A DNA stretch of 64,000 nucleotides, taken from the NCBI GenBank assembly GCA_907163345.1, contig CAJQUN010001227.1, positions 1 to 64,000 on the forward strand. Direction: 5' to 3'. Within the stretch, counting starts at the first letter, position 1; each line of letters begins with the position of its first letter. The stretch is from Haberlea rhodopensis. Its lineage: Eukaryota; Streptophyta; Magnoliopsida; Lamiales; Gesneriaceae. Made by a program: the position numbers and the translations under genes. Shown here one piece after another: positions 48,401 through 59,384 of this stretch. A model generated the notes under the pieces. That model did no database searches and was not told the DNA's origin. It saw nothing but the letters and a program-made list of their open reading frames with translations.

Positions 48401-50578
48401 AAAACCCTAAAACCCGGTGAATATTCTTACGCCTTTTTGAAAACTCAAAATTGGAATCTGCCAAAGCCAATATGTTACATTTACACCGTTATGTCATTTG
48501 ACTTTAATAAATAAGCCCGGGCTGACATCAGAGAGGCCGTATAATTTTTTTTCTTCTAGGAAAACCCTAAAACCGAGTGAAAAATTCTTACGGCTTTTTA
48601 AAAACTCAAAATTGGAATCTGCCAAAGCCAATATGTTACATTTACACCGTTATGACATTTGAATTTCATAAATCAGCCCGAGATGACATCAGAGAGGCCG
48701 TATAATTTTTTTTCTTCTAGGAAAACCCTAAAATCGAGTGAAAATTTCTTACGGCTTTTTGAATACTCAAAATTGGAATCTGCCAACGCCAAGATGTTAC
48801 ATTTACACCGTTATGACATTTGAGTTTCATAAATCAGCCCGGGATGACATCAGAGAGGCCATATAAATTTTTTCTTCTAGGAAAACCATAAAACCGGGTG
48901 AAAAATGCTTAAGGCATTTTGAAAACTCAAAATTGGAATCTGCCAAAGCCAATATGTTACATTTACACCATTGACATTTGACTTTCATAAATCAGCCCGG
49001 GCTGACATCAGAGAGGCCGTATAATTTTTTTACTTCTAGGAAAACCCTAAAATCGGGTGAAAAATTGTTAAGGCATTTTGAAAACTCAAAATTGGAATCC
49101 GCCAAAGCCAATATGTTACATTTACACCGTTATGACATTTGACTTTCATCAACCCGGGCTGACATCGGAGAGGCCGTATAATTTTTTTTCTTCTAGGAAA
49201 ACCCTAAAACCGGGTGAAAATTTTTTACGGCTTTTTGAAAACTCAAAATTTGAATCTGCCAAAGCCAATATGTTACATTTACACCGTTATGACATTTGAC
49301 TTTCATAAATAAGCCCGGGCTGACATCAGAGAGGCCGTATAATTTTTTTCCTTCTCAGAAAACCCTAAAACCGAGTGAAAAATTCTTACGCCTTTTTGAA
49401 AACTCAAAATTGAAATCTGCCAAAACCAATATGTTACATTTACACCATTATGACATTTGACTTTCATAAATCAGCGCGGGCTGACATCAGAGAGGCCGTA
49501 TATTTCTTTTCTTCTATGAAAACCCTAAAACCGGGTGAAAAATTCTTAAGGCATTTTGAAAACTCAAAATTGGAATCTGTCAAAGCCAATATGTTACATT
49601 TACACCGTTATGACATTTGACTTTCATCAACCCGGGCTGACATCGGAGAGGCCGTATATTTTTTTTCTTCTATGAAAACCCTAAAACCGGGTGAAAAATT
49701 CTTAAGGCATTTTGAAAACTCAAAATTGGAATCTGCCAAAGCCAATATGTTTCATTTACACCGTTATGACATTTGACTTTCATAAATCAGCCCGGGCTGA
49801 CGTCAGAGAGGCCGTATAAATTTTTTTCTTCTAGGAAAACCCTAAAACCGGGTGAAATATTCTTACGCCTTTTTGAAAACTCAAAATTGAAATCTGCCAA
49901 AGCCAATATGTTACATTTACACCGTTATGACATTTGACTTTCATAAATAAGCCCGGGCTGACATCAGAGAGGCCGTATAATTTTTTTCCTTCTCAGAAAA
50001 CCCCAAAACCGAGTGAAAAATTCTTACGCCTTTTTGAAAACTCAAAATTGAAATCTGCCAAAACCAATATGTTACATTTACACCGTTATGACATTTGACT
50101 TTCATAAATCAGCGCGGGCTGACACAGAGAGGCCGTATATTTTTTTTCTTCTATGAAAACCCTAAAACCGGGTGAAAAATTCTTAAGGCATTTTGAAAAC
50201 TCAAAATTGGAATCTGCCAAAGCCAATATGTTACATTTACACCGTTATGACATTTGACTTTCATAAATCAGCCCGGGCTGACATCAGAGAGGCCGTATCA
50301 TTTTTTTTCTTCTAGGAAAACCCTAAAACTGGGTGAAAAATTCTTACGGCTTTTAGAAAACTCAAAATTGGAATCTGCCAAAGCCAATATGTTACATTTA
50401 CACCGTTATGACATTTGACTTTCATAAATCAGCGCGGGCTGACATCAGAGAGGCCGTATATTTTTTTTCTTCTATGAAAACCCTAAAACCGGGTGAAAAA
50501 TTCTTAAGGCATTTTGAAAACTCAAAATTGGAATCTGCCAAAGCCAATATGTTACATTTACACCGTTATGACATTTGA
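39407..50578 (+). repeat. Diverged satellite with ~6-monomer higher-order repeats
   Basis: About 70 monomers. A monomer with CTTCGAGGGAAACCC is regularly followed by one with CAGTCCGTGCTG and GTATATGTTTTTTCC; the second type occurs near 41297, 42260, 43383, 44363, 45331, 46296 and 47097, spacings of 5-7 monomers, mostly six (about 965 bp). From about 47.5 to 50.5 kb the monomer order parallels the left part of the window. Short insertions such as those near 40980 and 41040 may be consensus errors. No gene is present. Confidence 0.95.
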
Positions 50579-52111
50579 TGATAGGCTTAGATTTTGAGTG
50601 ATTTAACTGTAATTTCTTCTCATTTTCCGTACTTTTTCCTGGATGATATTATGTTTTTTGGTGTTTATTCGTTTGTTTCAGGAAATTAGATCGGAAGTGG
50701 AAGAAATGAGCTTATATGAAGATAACGGGCGAAATCGAGGCGTAAAAGATGAGAAAATGAAGAAGATGATTTTTTTTCAGATCTCGATCGATCGAGATTT
50801 ATTCTCGATCGATCGAGCCAGCCAGAAGCGAGAATCAGAATTTTTGAAGTCTCGATCGATCGGTGGAAATATCGATCGATCGAGCGAGGCAGTAACCTCG
50901 GAGCTGAAATTTTCAAATTCTCGATCGATCGGTGGAAAATCCCGATCGATCGAGCGAGGCAGTGAGTGAAAAAGGCTGATGTGAACAGTGCACCGATCGA
51001 TCGGTGAAATTCTCGATCGATCGAGACGCGAAATCTGAAGATTTTATTTTCCTTTTTTATCGAGATTTTGGAGGGCTTTTTAGGGTGATTCTCTTCTACA
51101 CAATAAGGGACGAATTTTGAGGAGGAATTTGATATCCAATATCAGACGATTTCTAGGTCAAGGAGCCGCCGCCCAACGCCGCCAAGGAGATCCAATCTCC
51201 GTTCTTCGTCCAAAGTCGAGCCAATCTCTTTCGGAGTGCAAGGAAGGAACAACAGAAGAAATCACGGTGCAACGCACGGATTCATCCATCGTTTATCGTA
51301 TTTCTGAACTTTAGTTTATTTGATTTTCATTTTCATTTGTTGTTTTTGAGGTCGAGAGACAAGAAAACTCATCTGTATTTGATTTGAATTGAATTTGGTT
51401 TATATTATTGAAGTTTTAGTTCGTTGTGTTTGATATCTTGATTCATTGGTATTTGAGCGCATTGATATTTATTGTTCATAGATTAATTGCTTGTGTAGAT
51501 CAAAGTCTAGCTAGCTTTGATTGAATTTGAGGGTTACAGCCGAGATCGAGAGATAACGCTGTAACACGCTCCATTAATTTATGATGTATGTCACGATTGA
51601 GATCGAGAGATGATATCGCATACGTGAGAACTTGAAATCGAAGATTTAGAGTTATAAGGTTTTGATAATTTAAGCAACTTTGAATTAGTAAATAGGTGCA
51701 CGAGAGTGACTTTTCTAATTTATTGTTAGTTTCGTTACAGCTCGAGAGAGTGTATCGAATAATAGTGAAAACCTTCACCTTTAAAATCAATTGAGTGATA
51801 ATTTGAGAATTCCGTTGAATCAGTAGAGATAATATAATTGAACGACGAGCTTGGTAATTTTCTCGAGTGACTTACCTTCGCATTTCCGGAACCATTCTAT
51901 TCATTGTTTCTAGTTTAATTTTTTATTCTTTAGTTTAATTTAGTTCTAGTAAATCAAACTCCTTTTATCATAGGCTAAATATAATTTTATTAATCTTATT
52001 TGGTTACTTATACGTTAGTCCCTGTGGATTCGACAACCTGTACTTAATTTTCACTATACTAAAACTTGACAACCGTGCACTTGTGGTAGAATCGCTTCAA
52101 ACCTTCCTTGA
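50579..52111 (+). repeat. Athila-type LTR in plus orientation (left arm of inverted repeat)
   Basis: Starts TGATAGGCTTAGATTTTGAG directly after satellite and runs to about GCTTCAAACCTTCCTTGA. It is a near-identical inverted copy of 52139-53674, differing by scattered substitutions and single-base indels. It contains eight GATCGATC palindromes (50783-51027). No internal Athila sequence is attached to it, so it is a solo LTR or the remnant of a second element. The exact right end is uncertain because the terminal CA could be at GCTTCA (about 52098). Open frames of 108, 76, 65 and 96 codons inside it are not recognisable proteins. Confidence 0.85.
50783..51027. repeat. GATCGATC palindrome cluster in the Athila LTR, left copy
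   Basis: Eight copies of CGATCGATCG in various flanks (CTCGATCGATCGAG, ACCGATCGATCGGT and others) over 245 bp. The inverted counterpart is at 53226-53470. Confidence 0.92.
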
Positions 52112-52138
52112 AATATCTTTTGTTTAAAAATAAAGCGG
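52112..52138. other. 27-bp spacer between inverted LTRs
   Basis: An AT-rich stretch (AATATCTTTTGTTTAAAAAT, then AAAGCGG) between the facing 3' ends of the two LTRs. It may be host sequence, a target duplication remnant or filler from a rearrangement. It does not match the satellite. Confidence 0.7.
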
Positions 52139-53674
52139 TCAAGTAAGGTTTGAAGCAATTCTACCGCAAGTGCACGGTTGTCAAGTTTTAGTATAGTGAA
52201 AATTAAGTACAGGTTGTCGAATCCACAGGGACTAACGTATAAGTACCAAATAAGATTAATAAAATTATATTTAGCCTATGATAAAAGGAGTTTGATTTAC
52301 TAGAACTAAATTAAACTAAAGAATAAAAAATTAAACTAGAAACAATGAATAGAATGGTTCCGGAAATGCGAAGGTAAGTCACTCGAGAAAATTACCAAGC
52401 TCGTCGTTCAATTATATTATCTCTACTGATTCAACGGAATTCTCAAATTATCACTCAATTGATTTTAAAGGTGAAAGGTTTTCACTATTATTCGATATAC
52501 TCTCTCGAGCTGTAAAGAAACTAACAATAAATTAGAACAAGTCACTCTCGTGCACCTATTTACTAATTCAAAGTTGCTTAAATTATCAAAACCTTATAAC
52601 TCTAAATCTTTCGATTTCAAGTTCTCACGTATGCGATATCATCTCTCGATCTCAATCGTGACATACATCATAAATTAATGGAGCGTGTTACAGCGTTATC
52701 TCTCGATCTCGGCTGTAACCCTCAAATTCAATCAAAGCTAGCTAGACTTTGATCTACACAAGCAATTAATCTATGAACAATAAATATCAATGCGCTCAAA
52801 TACCAATGAATCAATATATCAAACACAACGAACTAAAACTTCAATAATATAAACCAAATTCAATTCAAATCAAATACAGATGAGTTTTCTTGTCTCTCGA
52901 CCTCAAAAACAACAAATGAAAATGAAAATCAAATAAACTAAAGTTCAGAAATACGATAAACGATGGATGAATCCGTGTGTTGCACCGTGATTTCTTCTCT
53001 TGTTCCTTCCTTGCACTCCGGAAGAGATTGGCTCGACTTTGGACGAAGAACGGAGATTGGATCTCCTTGGCGGCGTTGGGCGGCGGCTCCTTGACCTAGA
53101 AATCGTCTGATATTGGATATCAAATTCCTCCTCAAAATTCGTCCCTTATTGTGTAGAAGAGAATCACCCTAAAAAGCCCTCCAAAATCTCGATAAAAAAG
53201 GAAAATAAAATCTTCAGATTTCGCGTCTCGATCGATCGAGAATTTCACCGATCGATCGGTGCACTGTTCACATCAGCCTTTTTCACTCACTGCCTCGCTC
53301 GATCGATCGGGATTTTCCACCGATCGATCGAGAATTTGAAAATTTCAGCTCCGAGGTTACTGCCTCGCTCGATCGATCGATATTTCCACCGATCGATCGA
53401 GACTTCAAAAATTCTGATTCTCGCTTCTGGCTGGCTCGATCGATCGAGAATAAATCTCGATCGATCGAGATCTGAAAAAAAATCATCTTCTTCATTTTCT
53501 CATCTTTTACGCCTCGATTTCGCCCGTTATCTTCATATAAGCTCATTTCTTCCACTTCCGATCTAATTTCCTGAAACAAACGAATAAACACCAAAAAACA
53601 TAATATCATCCAGGAAAAAGTACGGAAAATGAGAAGAAATTACAGTTAAAATCACTCAAAATCTAAGCCTATCA
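52139..53674 (-). repeat. 3' LTR of the Athila-like element (right arm of inverted repeat)
   Basis: On the minus strand this starts TGATAGGCTTAGATTTTGAG immediately after a purine tract, so it is the 3' LTR of the pol-bearing element to its right. About 1.54 kb, consistent with Athila LTRs. It carries the mirror GATCGATC cluster. Its distal end lies near 52139, as judged from where similarity with the other arm ends. Confidence 0.88.
53226..53470. repeat. GATCGATC palindrome cluster in the Athila LTR, right copy
   Basis: Eight copies, in mirror order to 50783-51027. Confidence 0.92.
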
Positions 53675-53690
53675 ACTCCCCCAAACTTAG
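53675..53690 (-). other. Polypurine tract of the Athila-like element
   Basis: Minus-strand CTAAGTTTGGGGGAGT abuts the LTR start TGATAGG. This is the expected plus-strand primer site and confirms the element's orientation. Confidence 0.85.
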
Positions 53691-55259
53691 ACTTGATCGT
53701 CCTCGAGCAAGCAATAAACTCAAAAAGAAAAGTTAAACTCGATACTAAGCATGAATCATCTTTACAACATATGTAACAGCTCAGAAATCCTACTTACACA
53801 TCAATAGAAGTCAATCAACATTTAACAAGAAGCATTTTCTCCTAAGTTAAACAATATATCGCAACATCGGAACGTGCGTGTGTGCTATTGTCAAACATGA
53901 GTTACATATATATCTTTAAAATCAACATGTGCCATATTAACTCCTAGTCAAGATTACTTTGAATTACTCTACAAGTTTACTATCCAGCACTTCTCCACTA
54001 ATGTAATTGTTCCCTAGACTTGGATTAAAAGGTCTTGAAAGCTTATAACGTTAGGCCTTTTGGTGTCGGCTTCAAAGAAAAGGTAGGATGAATTCAAAGA
54101 AGAGAGTATAACAAAATCAGTTCAACTATTTTTTTTTTTTTTTTTTTTTTAAGCTTCTCTTCAACTTTTTTCTAGCCTTGGCCACTTTGGGTCTTATTTT
54201 GAATTTTTCTTTTCAAGGCTTTTCTCTACATCTTTTCTTTTTTTTTCTTTGCTCATTCTTTTGTTCCTTTTGAACTCATTTGCATATAACAATTCTGTGC
54301 AATGAATGAGATTCATTATACTCTCCTAGGGGTAGGTAAAAATTTTCTTTTAGGCTCAAACCAAGGTGGGTATAATGAGTTGCCAAGAATGTCGAATGGG
54401 GGTCTAATCATATGCAATGCATATACCATTCTTTTTTTTCAATAAGGCTCAAAAGGGGACACTAATGAATACTATATAACAGGTAGGCTTGAAAGGCTCA
54501 AACGGTCCAAAGATCGCCTAAATCATCTCCAAGTCTAGTTCCTAATTATAAATTTTGCCTCAAAGTGCTTTCAACTAAACTGTAGAGTTCTCTAAGATAC
54601 TCAAGACTTATCATAGTTAACACAAGTTTTCAATTTAATCAATACATACTTCACTCAATCATGACTCAATAAGTGCTCAAATTATTCCTCGGTTTTGACA
54701 TGTTGTTAACAAAGGATATATACAAACAAGTTAAACATTTTCATGACTCCTATCTAGATGAGGATTAATTTCATCATTTATTACCGTTGCAATTCCAACT
54801 CATCAATTCTCAAGAATAACTCAATCAATAAAAAAATTTTTTTTTTTTTTTTTTGGTAATGCTCAAGGACGAATTAGTCTCAACATCATGCAGTCATGCA
54901 AGGTAGGGTACAAGACAAGTAGCAAGATGTGCAAAAGCAAGGTATATGTACAAATACTCAAAAACCCCCCCAAACTTAGCATGTGAATTGCCCTCAATGA
55001 ACAAGAAAAAATAAATGCAAAGGCAAAGACACATACCATGACGACGATCGTCACTGATCGTCATCCTCATCATGCTCCGGAGGGGGAACTGGGTAGTGGT
55101 GCTCCTCGACACACACGGATTCATACTGCAAAACAAAAGTAAACAAAATAAAAAAAATCAATAAAACTATACTAAAGAAAAGAAAAAGAAACAAAGGGAA
55201 TAAAAAAAAAAAAGAGTTCTTGATTTATAGTCCCAAGCTGGACTGTCATCTCCTCTTTC
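53691..55259 (-). other. Athila-like 3' noncoding region, no env-like gene
   Basis: About 1.57 kb between the pol stop and the PPT. It contains a T run of more than 20 at about 54129-54150, an A/T run near 54830-54854, and a second PPT-like tract on the minus strand at 54961-54980 (GCTAAGTTTGGGGGGGTTTT). Many Athila elements have an env-like frame here; none is recognisable. Two overlapping frames of 63 and 80 codons near 54863-55136 show no motif I can name. Confidence 0.75.
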
Positions 55260-57986
55260 TTAGTCGTCAAGATAGACTATAGAGGTAACCGTTTGGACTT
55301 CATTGCTCATGTGGTAATGCTTTAAGCGCTGCCCATTCACTGTAAATGTTCCCCTGCTAGGATCAGTAACTTCAATTGCACCAGAGGGATAGATTTTTGC
55401 AATGGTGAATGGTCCGGACCAACGAGAGCGTAGTTTGCCTGGGAAGAGTCGCAATCTGGAGTTGAACAAGAGTACAACATCTCCTACCTTGAATTCCCTT
55501 TGTTGTATACGCGAATCATGCCACTTCTTAGTTTTCTCTTTGTAAATCTTGGCATTCTCATATGCTTGATTCCTGAATTCTTCCATCTCATTCAATTGTA
55601 GAAGACGCTTCTCACCTACAGCCTGACAGTCAAAGTTCAACCATTTAATAGCCCAATATGCTTTATGTTCAAGTTCAACAGGGAGGTGACATGCCTTACC
55701 AAATACCAACTTATAAGGTGATGTGCCAATGGGTGTCTTAAAAGCAGTTCTATACGCCCATAGTGCATCATCTAAGCGTAAGGACCAATCCTTTCGGCTT
55801 AGAGTCACTGTCTTTTCTAAGATCCTCTTCAACTCTCGATTTGAAACTTCTACTTGCCCACTGGTTTGTGGATGATAAGGTGAAGACAGTTTGTGGGTGA
55901 CACCATATTTACTCAAAAGTTTTTCAAATTGTTTGTTACGAAAATGGGTGCCACCATCACTAATGATTGCTCGAGGGGTGCCAAAACGAGTAAAAATTTT
56001 TCTTTTCAAAAATTGCACAACCACTCGAGCATCATTAGTGCGCAAAGCTTCCGCCTCTACCCACTTTGACACATAATCTACTGCAACAAGTATGTATTTA
56101 TTTGAACAAGAGCTTGGGAAAGGTCCCATGAAATCTATTCCCCACACATCAAAAATTTCACATTCAAGCATATTGATCAATGGTAATTCATTCCTCCTAG
56201 AAATATTTCCTACCCTCTGACATCTATCACAAGTAGAAACATACCTGAATGTATCCTTATACAGCGTTGGCCAATAAAATCCAGAAGCAAGTACCTTAGC
56301 CGCTGTTTTAGTAGCTCCAAAATGTCCACCAGCATCCCCATCATGACATTTCTGCAAAATATCCTGTATCTCCTCCTTGGGGACACAACGCCTTATGATG
56401 TTGTCTGCACAGACTTTAAACAAGTATGGTTCCTCCCACAACAGATGTTTAACCTCAGAAAAGAATTTTTTCTTTTGATAAAAAGTCAGATTTTGTGGGA
56501 GGATACCACTAACAATATAGTTTGCATACTGTGCATACCAAGGTAACAATTCAGCACTAAATAATTGCTCATCAGGGAAATTCTCATTAATCTCAACTAC
56601 CTCATTGTCAATTGTATCAGTCATGTTCTCAATTCGCGATAAATGATCTGCAACCACATTTTCAACACCTTTCTTATCTCTTATCTCTAAGTCAAATTCT
56701 TGCAACAATAAAATCCACCTAATCAAGCGTGGTTTGGCATCTTTCTTTGCAAGTAAGTACTTAAGTGCAGCGTGGTCAGTGTATACAATAACTTTAGCAA
56801 GACATAGGTAGGAGTGAAACTTATCAAAAGCAAAAACTATGGCTAGAAGCTCTTTTTCAGTGGTGGCATAGTTAAGTTGTGCTTCATTCAAAGTGCGACT
56901 AGCATAGTAAATTGTATGAAATACCTTGTTCCTCCTTTGACCTAAGATTGCTCCTACCGCAGTGTCACTGGCGTCACACATTAGTTCAAAAGGTAACTCC
57001 CAATCAGGTGCGACCAATACTGTTGCAGTTACCAATTTCTCTTTGAGTGCCTCGAACGCCTGCATACAATCAGAATTGAATTCATAAGATGCATCTTTAG
57101 TTAACAAATGAGATAAAGGTTTAGAAATTTTTGAAAAGTCCTTAATGAAACGTCGATAAAATCCTGCATGTCCTAAAAAACTTCGGATTCCTTTCACTGT
57201 TGTCGGCGGTGGTAATTGCTGTATCACTTGAATTTTAGCCCGATCCACTTCAATACCCTTTTCAGATATCTTGTGTCCCAAGACTATACCTTCTTGGACC
57301 ATAAAGTGACACTTCTCCCAATTTAGTACAAGATTTGTTTCTTCACACCTTGCCAATACCAAAGTCAAGTTAGCTAAACATATATCAAAAGAAGAACCAA
57401 ACACAGAAAAATCATCCATGAATACTTCTAGGAACTTCTCTATCATGTCATGAAATATAGCTACCATACATCTCTGAAAAGTAGCAGGTGCATTACATAA
57501 TCCAAATGGCATTCGTCGGAATGCAAATGTGCCATAAGGACAAGTGAAGGTGGTCTTCTCTTGATCCTCAGGCGTAATAGCAATTTGGTTATATCCCGAA
57601 TATCCATCTAGAAAGCAATAAAAATCATACCCTGCTAACCTTTCTACCATCTGATCAATGAAGGGAAGGGGGAAATGGTCTTTACGAGTGGAATCATTTA
57701 ACCTCCTATAATCAATACACACTCTCCACCCTGTGACTGTTCTTGTGGGTATTAACTCATTATTCTCATTAGGGACAACAGTAATACCTCCCTTCTTTGG
57801 TACACATTGAATAGGACTTACCCATGAGCTATCAGAAATAGGATAGATAATACCTGCGTCCATAAGCTTAATCACCTCAGCTTTGACTACCTCTTGCATT
57901 TTTGGATTAAGACGACGTTGAGGTTGAACCACGGCCTTGAATGTGTCCTCCATAAGAATTTTATGCATGCATACCGATGGGCTAAT
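55260..57986 (-). pseudogene. Athila-like pol (RT-RNase H-integrase), cut off from PR by a stop
   Basis: An open frame of about 900 codons on the minus strand. The first ATG is at 57968; residues below count from there. Reverse transcriptase has the VCIDYRRLN motif (83-91), MPFGLCNAPATFQ (153-165) and the catalytic FMDD (183-186). RNase H has CDAS (331-334), an ATTEKE motif near 370 and YTDHAALKY. Integrase has the HHCC zinc region ending CDRC (580-583), then D612, D671 and E707 in the order D, D, E. The C terminus (VGDVVLLFNSRLRLFPGKL) is the usual Athila/Tat-type tail and has no chromodomain. The frame is continuous with gag-pro upstream except for one TGA at 57987-57989, so the element probably once encoded a single Gag-Pol. 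I treat it as an inactive copy. Confidence 0.9.
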
Positions 57987-59384
57987 TCATTTGATATCTG
58001 ATATCTTCCATCCAAATGCTTTCTTGTGCTCCTGAAGTACTTTCAGAAGCTTTTCCTCATTATCACCTGTCAAAGACGAAGAAATAATGATTGGTAAAGA
58101 TTTTTCAGCATCTAGGAAAATATACTTAAGATGTGATGGAAGAGGTTTGAGTTCAAGATTAGGTGACTCTTCAATTGATGGCTTTTGAGGTTTAATATCT
58201 CTTTTTCCCAACTCTCCAAGATTCTCAGTGGCTCGCTTCATGTATGGGCTGGTGTTGTTCATAAAAGCTATACTCTCAATATCTTCTTTGCAATGTTGCT
58301 CATCAGCTTCCACTAGACATGCTTCCATGTTATCCTTGAATGTATCTTGCAGCATATCATCTGTCAGAATATCAATGATATCTATACTGAAACACATGTT
58401 TTCGTCGTGTGGATGTTTAAGTGCTTTGAAAACATTAAAAGTAACTTGATCCTCCCCTACTCGGAGGACCAACTTCCCTTGTTGTACATCGATTATAGCT
58501 TTTCCCGTTGCTAAGAATGGTCGACCCAAAATCAGTGGTGTTTCTGAATCTGCTTCCATATCAAGTACCAGAAAATCAACGGGAAAGATGAATTTATCCA
58601 CTTTGACCAAAACGTCTTCGATGATACCCCTGGGGTATGTGATGGATCGATCTGCTAATTGTAGTGAAACCTTAGTAGGTTTTGGCTCTCCTAGCCCCAA
58701 CTTCCTGAAAATAGAAAATGGCATTAAATTTATACTAGCACCCAAATCACACAATGACTTTGTAAAAGATACTGATCCTATAGTGCATGGTATAGTAAAA
58801 CTCCCTGGGTCTTTTAACTTTGGAGGCATTTTATTTTGCACAATTGCTGAGCACTCCTCCGTCAAACTTACCGTCTCATATTCACCCAACTTTCGCTTAT
58901 TCGACAAGATTTCCTTCAAAAACTTAGCATAACTAGGCATTTGAAGTAAAGCATCAGCAAATGGAATATTAATATGTAATTTCTTAAAAACTTCAAGAAA
59001 TTTACCAAATTCTGCGTCCATCTTAGCTTTTTTCAATGCTGCGGGAAATGGGGGAGGAATTACTATCCTATCAATGTGTGTGATTGGTGTAGTGTTAGAA
59101 TTCTTACCTTTCTCTGTTGCCTTTTTCTCAGTCATATCCTTGCCTTCAGATGTCTCTCCATGACTCTCTTCAGCTTCAGCTTTCGGTCTTAACTCTTTTC
59201 CACTTCTTAACTCAATGGCCTTTGCTTGCTCATTTTGATTCTTCACTGTTCCAATTGAGATTGTGCCCTGCGTTTTTCCTGAAATTAATGATGCGAGCTT
59301 ACCCACCTGCACTTCCAAGTTCTTTATTGCTGCATCCTGGGTTGTCATCCTAGATTCAGTTGATGCTATGTGTAAGTTACCCCA
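57987..59384 (-). pseudogene. Athila-like gag-protease fragment, 5' end lost to copia insertion
   Basis: About 460 codons remain of a gag-pro frame, ending at an in-frame TGA. The visible part begins in the Gag C-terminal region (AAIKNLEVQVGKLASL, then AIELRSGKEL, a signature of Athila Gag). An aspartic protease with CDLGASINLMP (D-x-G-A type) and the LILGRPFLATG flap-side motif follows. The linker (FGWKISDIK) leads into RT, and the stop replaces what is normally a glycine codon at this place in the family. The open frame reads on to 59441 only because copia LTR sequence is open there. The Gag capsid and zinc knuckle are missing. The junction with copia lies between about 59362 and 59386. Confidence 0.88.

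Noticed and set aside
28904..50578. Many 60-108 codon open frames repeating along the satellite, for example the 68-codon frame every monomer or two
   Set aside because: They follow monomer periodicity, cross monomer junctions, occur on both strands, often lack an ATG and match no protein family; they are by-products of an AT-rich tandem repeat.
50643..51314. 108-, 76- and 65-codon frames in the Athila LTR arms
   Set aside because: The 108- and 76-codon frames are open on opposite strands across the GATCGATC cluster, which reads through without stops in several frames; no protein motif.
50579..53674. Fold-back (missed adaptor) read artefact as the cause of the inverted repeat
   Set aside because: A simple fold-back would make the outer flanks reverse complements of each other, but they are satellite on one side and Athila internal sequence on the other, and the arms differ by substitutions. 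Kept as a finding with a read-level test.
53691..55259. env-like gene of the Athila element
   Set aside because: Only overlapping frames of 63 and 80 codons exist, with no signal, transmembrane or family motif that I could defend, and the region has long homopolymer runs.
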